IMG/VR virus record: IMGVR_UViG_3300023110_000115
Coordinates: 1 to 33,210 of that record
DNA: 33,210 bases
DNA from: a virus
Direction: 5' to 3' (one strand)
In this document: one piece after another, positions 15,594 to 22,646 of the stretch
How positions within the stretch are numbered: position 1 is the first letter of the stretch
Layout of the letters: every line of letters starts with the position of its first letter
The notes under the pieces: generated by a model
Seen by the model: only the letters and a program-made list of their open reading frames with translations
What the model was told of the DNA's origin: nothing
Databases searched by the model: none
Program-made: the position numbers and the translations under genes

Positions 15594-16195
15594 AAGTTCT
15601 GATCATCATAGGCTATCATAAAAAAGATAGCTTTAATCACCAAGGAATTGTTAAGACTTTAGTTGAAGAACTTTCATCTGTTCGTAAAGAATTTGAAATT
15701 ATCGATCTTTATGAAGATGAATTTCATGCGGCATTTCAAGCAGAAAAAAATAGTGAATTGATTCAAAAATATAAAGAGAAGATCACAGAAGCAACACATT
15801 TGATCTTTGTGTCACCTGTTTGGTGGTTTCGTTGTACTTCAATGTTGGAAGGATTCTTTGATCAGATTTTTGTGCCAGGTTTTGCTTATAAGTTTAAGCA
15901 AATCACAAAGACATATGGTTTACCCATGCCTTTGTTAAAGAATAAGATTGTGTATACTTATTTGACACACGGCGCTCCCGCATTGCCAGTTCATACAATC
16001 TATTTGAATTCAGTGAAGTGGAGATTACAGTTAGGTGTGTTCAGCTTTTGCTTTGGATGGTTTCGTCCTACCATACGACAATTCTTTTCAGTTCCATTCT
16101 GTAGTGAAAAGAAGAGAGAAAAAATGTTAGGACGAGTGAGAAAAGATATTCAATATGAAATCAATGAATTCAACTATCTTGATTGGGGTTCCTGA
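15590..16195 (+). CDS. Flavodoxin-fold NAD(P)H oxidoreductase
   Basis: This 201-residue protein resembles the Flavodoxin_2 (NAD(P)H quinone dehydrogenase) family. It has a beta1 strand MKVLIIIGYHKKDS followed by a phosphate-loop region, IDLYEDEFHAAFQ, then THLIFVSPVWWFRCTSMLEG, FFDQIFVPGFAY and a THGAP segment. Such enzymes use FMN or FAD to reduce quinones, azo or nitro compounds with NAD(P)H. It is coupled by ATGA to a fibre gene, an unexpected place for a cytoplasmic enzyme. A paralogue of identical length is on the other strand at 28023. Its 3' end overlaps the convergent gene at 16174. Confidence 0.8.
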   Translation: MKVLIIIGYHKKDSFNHQGIVKTLVEELSSVRKEFEIIDLYEDEFHAAFQAEKNSELIQKYKEKITEATHLIFVSPVWWFRCTSMLEGFFDQIFVPGFAYKFKQITKTYGLPMPLLKNKIVYTYLTHGAPALPVHTIYLNSVKWRLQLGVFSFCFGWFRPTIRQFFSVPFCSEKKREKMLGRVRKDIQYEINEFNYLDWGS

Positions 16196-16359
16196 AGTCT
16201 CGTTCTTTCCTTTTCAAGAGCATCATCAATTATTTCTTTTTCACGTCTTTTTCGATCCCATACAGATTCATCATATTCAGGCCAACACATTCTTGAAATG
16301 TGAAGGCCAACAATAATTCCCAGCGCAAACCCAACACCAAACATCATTCCAATTTCCAT
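16174..16359 (-). CDS. Small membrane protein, 61 residues
   Basis: The first 22 residues (MEIGMMFGVGFALGIIVGLH) form a hydrophobic glycine-rich span. A charged C-terminal helix follows (ESVWDRKRREKEIIDDALEK). An AAGG ribosome site lies upstream. No family is recognised. It is the last gene of the leftward transcription unit and overlaps the end of the opposing oxidoreductase gene by 22 bases, with no visible terminator between them. Confidence 0.6.
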   Translation of the reverse strand: MEIGMMFGVGFALGIIVGLHISRMCWPEYDESVWDRKRREKEIIDDALEKERTRLQEPQSR

Positions 16360-16365
16360 ATAACC

Positions 16366-16620
16366 TTATTTTTCTTTTTTGATATCACTCGTTTCGTATT
16401 CATTTTCATCATGTCTTGTGTCGTAAATATTGAATTCAATAATTTTAAGACCCAATAGATTGAAAGTCCAATAAAACCCGCAATGAGAGCCACGAATCTT
16501 TGCGGACAAATTATTTTCATAGATTGGAAACCAACCCTTTGTGCCAAACCAGCGAAGTAGCTCAATTTCAAAGGCCCAGTATTCTGTAAGTTTTTTAGTA
16601 TAAAATAATTTGATATTCAT
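16366..16620 (-). CDS. Hypothetical phage protein
   Basis: This 84-residue protein is preceded by a strong GGAG ribosome site five bases upstream of the ATG. It is rich in aromatic residues (KLTEYWAFEIELLRWFGTKG, GFYWTFNLLG) with a charged C-terminus ending DIKKEK. The overlapping frame at 16344-16571 lacks a ribosome site and was not chosen. No family is recognised. Confidence 0.6.
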   Translation of the reverse strand: MNIKLFYTKKLTEYWAFEIELLRWFGTKGWFPIYENNLSAKIRGSHCGFYWTFNLLGLKIIEFNIYDTRHDENEYETSDIKKEK

Positions 16621-16629
16621 TTTTCTCCT

Positions 16630-17001
16630 CTAACGATTATCAAAGTAATCAAAGAAAACATCAGTTGGTGATTTGTGAATTGTGTTTCGTGCTTTACCAC
16701 GATTATAAACATAAGCAATCAATTCACCTTTCATATCGGACACAATATGTAAATGTGGATATTTTTTGATATTTGATCGAGTCAATGAAGCAGAGCCCTT
16801 TGTAAGGAAATTCTTAAGTGTTTCGACAAACATCGGCACATGTTTGATTCGTTTACTTCCAAGAAATTCATCAATTAGTTCATCACACATTTGTTCTTCT
16901 GGTAAACTTTCAAGATATTTCAATTCATCACGAAGTAAATCTTGTGCATTCGATACCACATAATTTTGATTTGAAACAATTGTTCTTGTATATTGCGTCA
17001 T
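16630..17001 (-). CDS. Hypothetical phage protein
   Basis: This 123-residue protein has a helical acidic middle (RDELKYLESLPEEQMCDELI) and a beta-like C-terminal part (HLHIVSDMKGELIAYVYNRG) that ends VFFDYFDNR. No family is recognised. The ATG overlaps the stop of the small membrane protein at 17001-17108 (TAATG), so translation is coupled. Confidence 0.65.
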   Translation of the reverse strand: MTQYTRTIVSNQNYVVSNAQDLLRDELKYLESLPEEQMCDELIDEFLGSKRIKHVPMFVETLKNFLTKGSASLTRSNIKKYPHLHIVSDMKGELIAYVYNRGKARNTIHKSPTDVFFDYFDNR

Positions 17002-17108
17002 TACCCGATCTCCTCTGGCATTACAAGGTCTTCTAATATTGGAAAACCAATGAGAAAAACAATTAGTATTGCTAAAATAAAAAATAACATCATTCCTTCA
17101 TTTCTCAT
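17001..17108 (-). CDS. Tiny membrane protein, 35 residues
   Basis: An AGAGG ribosome site lies three bases upstream of the ATG, and the stop overlaps the next start (TAATG). The translation begins MRNEGMMLFFILAILIVFLI, one clear membrane span, and ends with an acidic tail (LEDLVMPEEIG). The coupled context on both sides supports it as a real gene. Function unknown. Confidence 0.6.
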   Translation of the reverse strand: MRNEGMMLFFILAILIVFLIGFPILEDLVMPEEIG

Positions 17109-17121
17109 TGGCCTCTGTTAA

Positions 17122-18168
17122 TTATAGATTTCCGTTTACACCCTCAACGAAATAATTCATTGAAAGAAGTTCTGAATCAGTTGGAACAATTCCATCTTGA
17201 ATAGCGAGGTCACCATCACGATTGTAAATAGGTCCTTCGAATACAACAAATCGTCCTGACATAATATCTTGCTTCTTCTTATTTACAATATCTTTTATTT
17301 TTGTATGAACCATTGGTCCAAATTTTGATAAGTCAATGATACCAGTCTCAATGCCCCACCATTCGCTTGAAGAAGTCCATGAACCATCTTCAATTCGTTT
17401 CATTACATCGACATAGTATCGTCCCCAGTTGAAAATAGGTGCGGTCAAGTGAGCCTTGGGCCCATAAAGAGTCATATCAGAATCGTTACCAATCGCAAAT
17501 TTTCCTCGTTTATCTGCAGCTTGTGTTGCGGCGGCTGAATCGGTTGTGATATGAACAACATCTGCTCCATTGTCCATCAATGTGTTTGCCGCAGCGCCTT
17601 CTTTTGAAGGATCAAACCAAGAATTGACCCAAAGAACATTGACTTCTGCATCAGGATTCACTGATCGGGCACCAAGAGTGAACGCATTGATATGCCGAAC
17701 AATCTCAGGAATTGGGTGTGAACCAATGATACCAATGTTATCTGTTTTTGTTGTCATACCAGCAACCATACCGGCAAGATATTTTGCTTGATACATTCTT
17801 GCAAAATAGTTGCCCATATTGTCTGCTGTTTTAAATCCAGAACAATGTAAAAAGATTGTGTCGGGAAATTGTTTCGCAACTTCAAGAGTTGGATCCATAA
17901 ACCCAAAGCTAGTTGTAAAGATTACATCATAACCACGCCTTGCTAAATTACGAAGAACTCTCTGCGAATCAGTCTCAGGAACAGATTCAACATAAGTTGT
18001 TTCGTAGCCAGCGGCTTCAAGTTCTTGACGTCCTAGATCGTGGGCGTAGGTCCAACCACCGTCCCCTACAGGCCCTACATAGACGAATGCGGCTTTTGGT
18101 TTATCAGCGTAAGCAATTGAAATAAAGAGAGAAAAGATAAGAGAGAAGAGGAAGAGGAATTTTTTCAT
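17122..18168 (-). CDS. BMP-family periplasmic substrate-binding protein
   Basis: This 348-residue protein has a signal peptide (residues 1-21, cut after AYA). It then shows the basic-membrane-protein/PnrA pattern: KAAFVYVGPVGDGGWTYAHD, GYDVIFTTSFGFMDPTLEVA, GNYFARMYQAKYLAGMVAG and GADVVHITTDSAA. Cellular relatives bind purine nucleosides or similar ligands for an ABC transporter; no permease or ATPase is encoded here, so it would have to work with the host transporter. No lipobox Cys follows the signal, so it is likely soluble in the periplasm. A GAAAGGAAATA leader gives a good ribosome site. Finding this host-type gene complete in a phage is unusual. Confidence 0.85.
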   Translation of the reverse strand: MKKFLFLFSLIFSLFISIAYADKPKAAFVYVGPVGDGGWTYAHDLGRQELEAAGYETTYVESVPETDSQRVLRNLARRGYDVIFTTSFGFMDPTLEVAKQFPDTIFLHCSGFKTADNMGNYFARMYQAKYLAGMVAGMTTKTDNIGIIGSHPIPEIVRHINAFTLGARSVNPDAEVNVLWVNSWFDPSKEGAAANTLMDNGADVVHITTDSAAATQAADKRGKFAIGNDSDMTLYGPKAHLTAPIFNWGRYYVDVMKRIEDGSWTSSSEWWGIETGIIDLSKFGPMVHTKIKDIVNKKKQDIMSGRFVVFEGPIYNRDGDLAIQDGIVPTDSELLSMNYFVEGVNGNL

Positions 18169-18189
18169 TATTTCCTTTCAAGATTTTAT

Positions 18190-18244
18190 ACACTCACTGA
18201 TTGACCCTACAGTAAGTGTGTTAATGATTATTCACTGGGTCAAT
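18190..18244 (-). promoter_or_regulatory. Leader with two mutually exclusive hairpins
   Basis: In the RNA upstream of the BMP-family gene, 18210-18219 can pair with 18190-18199 (10 pairs, one G-U, loop of 10). The loop sequence GGGTCAAT is the exact complement of ATTGACCC just upstream (8 pairs, 18237-18244 with 18200-18207). Both cannot form fully, because there are no bases between the last two arms to span a pseudoknot. This looks like an attenuation or riboswitch-like leader; it matches no class I can name. Confidence 0.4.
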
Positions 18245-18329
18245 ACATGCTACTGGCTATCGCTAATGAGAATACACAAGAGTATAAAACGAAGCCTGTA
18301 ATACTTATAATAATGTCGATCTCTTTCAT
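18240..18329 (-). CDS. Possible tiny membrane peptide, 29 residues
   Basis: An AGGA ribosome site lies five bases before the ATG. The peptide (MKEIDIIISITGFVLYSCVF, then SLAIASSMY) is a single hydrophobic span. It sits between the methyltransferase stop and the BMP-family gene. It could be a leader peptide for the hairpin region that follows, since its stop codon falls inside the first pairing arm. Support is limited to the ribosome site and composition. Confidence 0.4.
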   Translation of the reverse strand: MKEIDIIISITGFVLYSCVFSLAIASSMY

Positions 18330-18338
18330 GTTATCCTG

Positions 18339-18345
18339 TATTTAG
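18339..18345 (-). promoter_or_regulatory. CTAAATA late-type box, minus strand
   Basis: CTAAATA on the minus strand just after the methyltransferase stop. It would start RNA about 150 bases before the BMP-family gene, with the alternative-hairpin leader in between. It is very close to the ATG at 18329, so it may not serve that peptide. Confidence 0.35.
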
Positions 18346-18347
18346 AG

Positions 18348-19538
18348 TTATATTTTGGAGTAGATATAAAGATTTTCAAGATTGCCTTGTGCTTGTTTCT
18401 TAGGTGCTCGACTGCCTCTTTGAGCAGCCCACTTGACAGAATAAACATCTTTTTGAACAAAGATTGAGTTTGCGATCTCTGTCATATCAGCACAGAAAGA
18501 ATCATTACCCCGATAGTTTGAAATCACAAAGCCGATTTTGGCTTTTCTTTTCATCACTTCAGCACAAGTCTGAAGAGTTACCCTCCAATAGCAATCAAGC
18601 CACTCACTGTAACTTGGATAGTTTTTATAAGATTGTTCTCCTGATTCATAGACTTCAAGATTATAATAAGGTGGTGAGAACAGAACAGCATCTACCATGT
18701 TCTGATATTCATGAATAAAACCAATACCTAACTTCTCACTTGGTGAAAGAAAAGCATCTACTTGTTTTGCTTCAATAAAAGGATTCTGATCATATAATCT
18801 TGTGACTAATCTTGAGTTATCAACAACAGAAGGAATCACATCTGTTGTGATCATATGTTTAAAAGAACTGTTTTGAAAACCAATCTGATAAGAATTCCAA
18901 CCCATCACAGGAGCAAATAAAACTTCACCTGAAAAACATTCAGAGAGAATTGAATAGTATGTGTGAGGATTAAAGATTGAAGGTTTATTACAACCTAACA
19001 TGAATGCTTTCCAAAAAGCACCATAGTTTTGAGCCTTGAGAATTGAATCAAAGAAAGCTGGACAAGCCATGGAGTTTCTTATGTGAAACTTCTCATACAT
19101 CACACGAAGTAAACCATAGGTATACTCACTATCTTTGTCTGAATATTTCTTAGTGCTAAAGAATTCTTGATGATTCAGATTCTTTGAGAAACGACCTAGC
19201 CAAGCATTCTTTTGTCCATTAAAAACTTTTCCTTCAAGAGATGATTTCTTTGGTAGATACAAATATTTTTCAAGAGGTTTATTGAGTGAAATGTATTTGT
19301 CAATAAAATAATCAAACGATTCTACCGCATTTGTAACTAAAATTTCATAAAGCTTTTTCGTATAGTCTTCATATAGGTCAAGTCGCAAGTCATTTGGATT
19401 TCGACAGACACGAAGTAGAAATGGCTTTAGATGTTGTTTGACTTGAAATGTTCCAGTTTTATCACCGATATCGAGAATAGCAAGTTCTGAACAGAACTGC
19501 TCATAGGAACATTTACGAAATTCAATTTGTGTGACCAT
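18348..19538 (-). CDS. SAM-dependent DNA methyltransferase
   Basis: In this 396-residue protein, near residue 290 is VDAVLFSPPYYNLE, the catalytic [DNS]-PP-[YFW] motif of N4-cytosine/N6-adenine DNA methyltransferases. Further on is a beta strand AKIGFVISNYRGN. Around residue 200 the segment EVLFAPVMGWNSYQIGF is a candidate SAM-binding motif with a divergent glycine pattern. The N-terminal 180 residues contain no recognised domain and may bind DNA. No restriction partner is nearby, so self-protection or gene regulation is the likely role (inference). No ribosome site is evident; a 7-bp hairpin lies 15 bases upstream of the ATG. Confidence 0.7.
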   Translation of the reverse strand: MVTQIEFRKCSYEQFCSELAILDIGDKTGTFQVKQHLKPFLLRVCRNPNDLRLDLYEDYTKKLYEILVTNAVESFDYFIDKYISLNKPLEKYLYLPKKSSLEGKVFNGQKNAWLGRFSKNLNHQEFFSTKKYSDKDSEYTYGLLRVMYEKFHIRNSMACPAFFDSILKAQNYGAFWKAFMLGCNKPSIFNPHTYYSILSECFSGEVLFAPVMGWNSYQIGFQNSSFKHMITTDVIPSVVDNSRLVTRLYDQNPFIEAKQVDAFLSPSEKLGIGFIHEYQNMVDAVLFSPPYYNLEVYESGEQSYKNYPSYSEWLDCYWRVTLQTCAEVMKRKAKIGFVISNYRGNDSFCADMTEIANSIFVQKDVYSVKWAAQRGSRAPKKQAQGNLENLYIYSKI

Positions 19539-19553
19539 AATTTAAAAGAGTAG

Positions 19554-19571
19554 GGCACTCCGCAGAGTGCC
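19554..19571 (-). terminator. Hairpin upstream of methyltransferase gene
   Basis: GGCACTC and GAGTGCC pair perfectly (7 bp) around a four-base loop. On the minus strand it is followed by CTACTCTTTTAAATT and then the methyltransferase ATG. It could be a weak terminator or attenuator within the operon, or a leader structure controlling translation. The T-run is imperfect. Confidence 0.4.
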
Positions 19572-19691
19572 AGTTGAGAGTTGAGTGATTTATACCTCAT
19601 AGTCACAACTTACAGAACCATGAAAAGTGCCAAGGACATTTTGTATGGTGTGTGGTATGCCATCAAGTATCACTCTTTCCTGATGAAGCGG

Positions 19692-19796
19692 CTACATGTT
19701 TGCCAAGTAAAGAAAGTCAAGTAAAAAAATTGTTGAGCCAACAAGAATGCTCCAAACTAAAATTCTTCGCCATCTTCGAAAATTTGCTGGTGACAT
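19692..19796 (-). CDS. Tiny membrane protein, 34 residues
   Basis: A run of six G bases lies four bases before the ATG and would be a strong ribosome site. The peptide begins MSPANFRRWRRI, a basic N-terminus. It is followed by a hydrophobic span (LVWSILVGSTIFLLDFLYL), so it should insert with the N-terminus inside. It follows directly the gene at 19806. The rest of this 267-base interval holds only the hairpin at 19554 and no other supported gene. Confidence 0.5.
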   Translation of the reverse strand: MSPANFRRWRRILVWSILVGSTIFLLDFLYLANM

Positions 19797-19805
19797 AGTT
19801 CCCCC

Positions 19806-20276
19806 CTATAAACCAATCTTTTTCTCCAAAGTTCTTACACGATTCTCAAGAGAAGCAATTCGTTCATCATGAGAAAGATGAAGTTCTTCTGGCGCTTCGT
19901 TAAAAACGAAAACATCAGAAAGTTTTGCCATAAATTCTTCTATACAAAATGAAACACTAATTTCACCTTGTCTTTCTGGATCAGGATAATTCAAACCATA
20001 AATTTCTACATGAATATGTTCTTGTGATACAGAACAATTTTCAGTATGATTTTCAAGCATATTATTCAAACACTTTTTCAACAAATTATAAGTTCTTGTT
20101 TGAAGATTTTTTGCTGAAGGTGTTGTGCTATCATTTTTATTTAAAATTCTTAAGATTTCATACCACGAACGAAAATTACATTGTTGTATAACATTTGAAA
20201 ATAATTGTTCATAGATTTGAGAGAAATCAGAATTTTCTAAAAAACTATCGTCTTCTTCGATTACTTCATATGACAT
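19806..20276 (-). CDS. Hypothetical phage protein with C-terminal coiled coil
   Basis: In this 156-residue protein, an acidic N-terminus (EVIEEDDSFLENSDFSQI) precedes SWYEILRILNKNDS and a helix with LQTRTYNLLKKCLNNMLEN. A beta stretch with EISVSFCIEEFMAKL follows. The protein ends in a heptad-like helix (DERIASLENRVRTLEKKIGL). The layout (SW, LQ helix, beta part, C-terminal coiled coil) is similar to 23172-23651 and the two may be distant paralogues. Function unknown. A GGAA ribosome site lies upstream. Confidence 0.65.
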   Translation of the reverse strand: MSYEVIEEDDSFLENSDFSQIYEQLFSNVIQQCNFRSWYEILRILNKNDSTTPSAKNLQTRTYNLLKKCLNNMLENHTENCSVSQEHIHVEIYGLNYPDPERQGEISVSFCIEEFMAKLSDVFVFNEAPEELHLSHDERIASLENRVRTLEKKIGL

Positions 20277-20279
20277 ATT

Positions 20280-21167
20280 TTATTCCCATTGTTGACATCC
20301 TCCATATCTTGGTGAAGCATAACGCCAAGTAATTGGTGTTTCAAGATGCTGTTTATATTTACGAATACATAATTCAAGTCTTTCAACAGCAGAACATTTA
20401 CAACTACGAAAACTCATAAATTCACTATTTTTCACATACTCTAATTTTTTAGCTGAAGACATTGGCTTTGCTAAAGGTACTTTATCAAAAGGTGTTGGTT
20501 TACGATTCTTGATTGATTCATAATTTGGGTTCTTGATATACCCATTACCTTGAATAATAATCTCACCATTATGTATTCGTTGTGCTATTTCTTCTGTAAA
20601 CTGAAAAGGAACTGTAACCTTTTTATTTGAAGACCAATGAGATTTCTTTTTATAATTTTTTTTCAGAACTTTATTCGCATAGAATTCAGATTTATTTTCA
20701 ATACCCAAGGGCAATTTTCTACCATACTTTCCTTCATGTATTTGATAGTGACGTATGATATTGTCAATTGTTTCTTTTTCCATACTACGGTCGATAAAAA
20801 CGGTAGGTGATGTAAAAAGATCTGTTTTATATTTGTCAATCACTCTATATTCTAAATCTAATGTACTTATATTATGACATACTTTTCCATGACCTGCCCA
20901 TATAGACCAAGTTGTGAGAACAGATTTTTGCTCAACAGCATCATTGACCATTTTGACATGAACAAAATCCTTCGAACGAGGTGGAATACCAGGATCACAC
21001 TCATAGTCTGGCAATTTTTTCGTGTATTGTTGAATAAATTCTTTACGATGCTTTTTACACCATTCACTTTCAACACCACGGGTTTCACATTGACCCATGA
21101 TAAAACTTTCTGAATAACTACAACTACTTACAACGAACCAAATCAGCAGTAGACCAAGCCTTTTCAT
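20280..21167 (-). CDS. Predicted lipoprotein of unknown function
   Basis: I chose the ATG at 21167, which has GGAG four bases upstream; the longer frame to 21233 runs into the small lipoprotein gene. The N-terminus MKRLGLLLIWFVVSSC ends in a lipobox Cys at residue 16, predicting a membrane-anchored lipoprotein of about 280 mature residues. The mature part has several Cys (CETRG, CKKH, CDPG, CKCSAVERLELC), basic patches and no recognised domain. The first 44 bases overlap the 42-residue lipoprotein gene in another frame. An envelope role during infection is likely; superinfection exclusion or lysis are guesses. Confidence 0.65.
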   Translation of the reverse strand: MKRLGLLLIWFVVSSCSYSESFIMGQCETRGVESEWCKKHRKEFIQQYTKKLPDYECDPGIPPRSKDFVHVKMVNDAVEQKSVLTTWSIWAGHGKVCHNISTLDLEYRVIDKYKTDLFTSPTVFIDRSMEKETIDNIIRHYQIHEGKYGRKLPLGIENKSEFYANKVLKKNYKKKSHWSSNKKVTVPFQFTEEIAQRIHNGEIIIQGNGYIKNPNYESIKNRKPTPFDKVPLAKPMSSAKKLEYVKNSEFMSFRSCKCSAVERLELCIRKYKQHLETPITWRYASPRYGGCQQWE

Positions 21168-21252
21168 AATGCTCCAAATCACAAAGTCGATAATTTTTAC
21201 TACTACAAGACGCAAGCAATATAATAAGTGCAAAACAAAAAAGAAGTTTCAT
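21124..21252 (-). CDS. Small overlapping lipoprotein, 42 residues
   Basis: The ATG overlaps the stop of the DUF3310 gene (ATGA). The translation MKLLFCFALIILLASC is a signal peptide with a textbook lipobox (LLASC, Cys 16), followed by a 26-residue mature peptide (SSKNYRLCDLEHYEKAWSTA and on). It overlaps the larger lipoprotein gene out of frame. The size and overlap recall outer-membrane spanins (Rz1 type). However, the partner here is also a lipoprotein rather than an inner-membrane Rz protein, so that role is only a possibility. Confidence 0.6.
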   Translation of the reverse strand: MKLLFCFALIILLASCSSKNYRLCDLEHYEKAWSTADLVRCK

Positions 21253-21629
21253 TTATACCTCTGTTCAAGACGGTGTAAAATTTCAATTGATTCCCATAAT
21301 ACTTTTGGATGTTCACCATAAAATTGATATTGAATAATATTATTATATACAATTTTCAAATCAGGATCGTCTTCTTTTTCCAAAAACTTTTGAATTTTGA
21401 GATAAACAGCATCGGGCATCTCAAAGTGAAGTGTGTTTGGATTCTTCGTTTGTCTTTCAAGATACCAAATTGCTTTGTCAATATCTTCAAGGCCGCCTTT
21501 AAGATTGAAACGAAAGATATATTTAAAGGCATTACCTAAATTAAATATCATATGCTCAATGATATCAATCGCCTCCACCCCCGAAGGGTGGTGGTTGTAA
21601 TGTATTGGGTGATTTACTTTTTCTGTCAT
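21249..21629 (-). CDS. DUF3310 phage protein (SaV-like)
   Basis: In this 126-residue protein, residues 5-60 match the DUF3310 signature: VNHPIHYN, GVEAIDIIEHMI, GNAFKYIFRFNLKGGLEDID and KAIWYLER. The family is very common in phages and has been called nucleotide-kinase-like, though a catalytic activity is not established. The C-terminal half is helical and unrecognised. It is coupled by ATGA to genes on both sides, in an early block with presumed host-takeover functions. Confidence 0.85.
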   Translation of the reverse strand: MTEKVNHPIHYNHHPSGVEAIDIIEHMIFNLGNAFKYIFRFNLKGGLEDIDKAIWYLERQTKNPNTLHFEMPDAVYLKIQKFLEKEDDPDLKIVYNNIIQYQFYGEHPKVLWESIEILHRLEQRYK

Positions 21630-21853
21630 GAGATTACTTTGAATTTTTTACCGTTGATTGTTTCAATTCGACGAACCTTGAGTGCTGAAGAGGATGGTAT
21701 GAAATTCTCCGTGTTCGCACTACCACCTGACTCTAAGAACTGAACTTGCTTTGTGCGAAGGTCCGCATCGAACTGCTTGCTGCCTTTAGTTGAACTTTTT
21801 GCTTTTGGTACACATCGTGAGAAAAATTTTGCTTCGTACTCTGCTCTTGTCAT
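21626..21853 (-). CDS. Hypothetical early protein
   Basis: The ATG at 21853 is preceded by GAGAG at a workable distance. An ATG six bases earlier (21859) abuts that site and is less likely. The product has about 75 residues, is basic (MTRAEYEAKFFSR, CVPKAKSSTKGSK) and ends in a beta hairpin-like stretch (VRRIETINGKKFKVIS). No family is recognised. It is the first gene behind the early promoter at 21898-21925, about 40 bases from the predicted RNA start. Confidence 0.65.
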   Translation of the reverse strand: MTRAEYEAKFFSRCVPKAKSSTKGSKQFDADLRTKQVQFLESGGSANTENFIPSSSALKVRRIETINGKKFKVIS

Positions 21854-21897
21854 GGTCATCTCTCGTTGAGGTTAGTCATCAATCACTTAACGATCAG

Positions 21898-21925
21898 ATC
21901 ATATCAGATTGGTTCAAAAAGTCAA
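21898..21925 (-). promoter_or_regulatory. Sigma70-like early promoter with GATC operator-like site
   Basis: On the minus strand: TTGACT, 16 bases, TATGAT. The -10 element and the 6 bases after it form the 12-mer TATGATCTGATC, found identically in the promoter at 27986-28013. The promoter begins right after the stop of the secreted-protein gene and drives the block starting at 21853. Confidence 0.75.
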
Positions 21926-21932
21926 GGCTTTT

Positions 21933-22640
21933 TTAAAAAATTTCTCTTGGGCGTCCTAAGCCACTGGGAAGCTGGTCTCCGTGAAGACCATCTGGGCGAA
22001 AACGGTCCGTCTGATATGGACCGTATTGTTGATTGTCCGCAATCAGAATCTTATATTCACACTCTTCAAGAAATAAATTGAAGGGAATTTCTCCAATATA
22101 TTCTGCTCCTGAATTCACTTCATGCCCTTTCATTCGTAATAAATGAGATCCTGAATTCAAATCTCCATAGTCTGTTTCAATTGTATTCTCAGTGAACAGA
22201 CACCGATCCAATGAATAATGAAGATGAATATAAAGACTGAGTGGTTGATAACCAGATTTTTCTTCTGGTCCTTTTAGTTGAAGAAGGATTCTTGTTTGAA
22301 ACATTCCCGAAGCAATGTCTTTTTTTGTTTTTCTTCGAACAATTTTTGCAGTGTTTAGTTGATTTCTTGAAGAAGCAGAAAGTTTTTCCGTTGAAGATAA
22401 ATGTTTTCCATTTTGAAGTTCTTCCAAGTATTCAGTGGAAACATCAATGTTATGAAACATGTTATAGTTTTTCAAAGCCATCAGATAAGCATCATACACT
22501 GAGCGGTCTAATCTTTCAAACCAGCGAGAGATTCCTACCGCATAAACATTCCCATTTTTTTCAAATACGATTTCGTCTTCCCAAGCATAGATTGTAAAAG
22601 ATACGAAAAGATACAAACATAATATAAAAATTTTTTTCAT
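21933..22640 (-). CDS. Secreted protein of unknown function
   Basis: This 235-residue protein has a signal peptide (MKKIFILCLYLFVSFTIYA, cleavage predicted after residue 19) with no lipobox. The mature protein has EDEIVFEKNGNVYAVGISRW, a helical middle and a beta-rich second half (GMFQTRILLQLKGPEE, LSLYIHLHYSLD, YKILIADNQQYG). No domain is recognised. A GAGG ribosome site precedes the ATG. It ends the Fe-S/redox transcription unit, and the next early promoter starts directly behind its stop. Confidence 0.65.
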   Translation of the reverse strand: MKKIFILCLYLFVSFTIYAWEDEIVFEKNGNVYAVGISRWFERLDRSVYDAYLMALKNYNMFHNIDVSTEYLEELQNGKHLSSTEKLSASSRNQLNTAKIVRRKTKKDIASGMFQTRILLQLKGPEEKSGYQPLSLYIHLHYSLDRCLFTENTIETDYGDLNSGSHLLRMKGHEVNSGAEYIGEIPFNLFLEECEYKILIADNQQYGPYQTDRFRPDGLHGDQLPSGLGRPREIF

Positions 22641-22646
22641 AAGACC

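Noticed and set aside
1-16195. Diversity-generating retroelement in the fibre cluster, suggested by Mtd-like N-termini
   Set aside because: No reverse transcriptase, accessory protein or template/variable repeat pair with adenine changes is visible in the window.
16344-16571. Alternative 75-codon minus-strand frame overlapping 16366-16620
   Set aside because: It lacks a ribosome site, while the overlapping frame has GGAG at the right distance and a more protein-like, charged C-terminus.
19620-19724. Plus-strand 34-codon frame beginning MKSAKDILYGVWYA in the gap before the methyltransferase gene
   Set aside because: It has no ribosome site, its codon choice differs from the neighbours, and it lies antisense within a minus-strand operon. 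The minus-strand frame at 19692-19796 has a strong G-rich site.
21570-21600. GC-rich hairpin with a TTCG-type loop inside the DUF3310 gene
   Set aside because: It falls on conserved codons near the start of the gene and has no T-run; it is most likely a by-product of the coding sequence.
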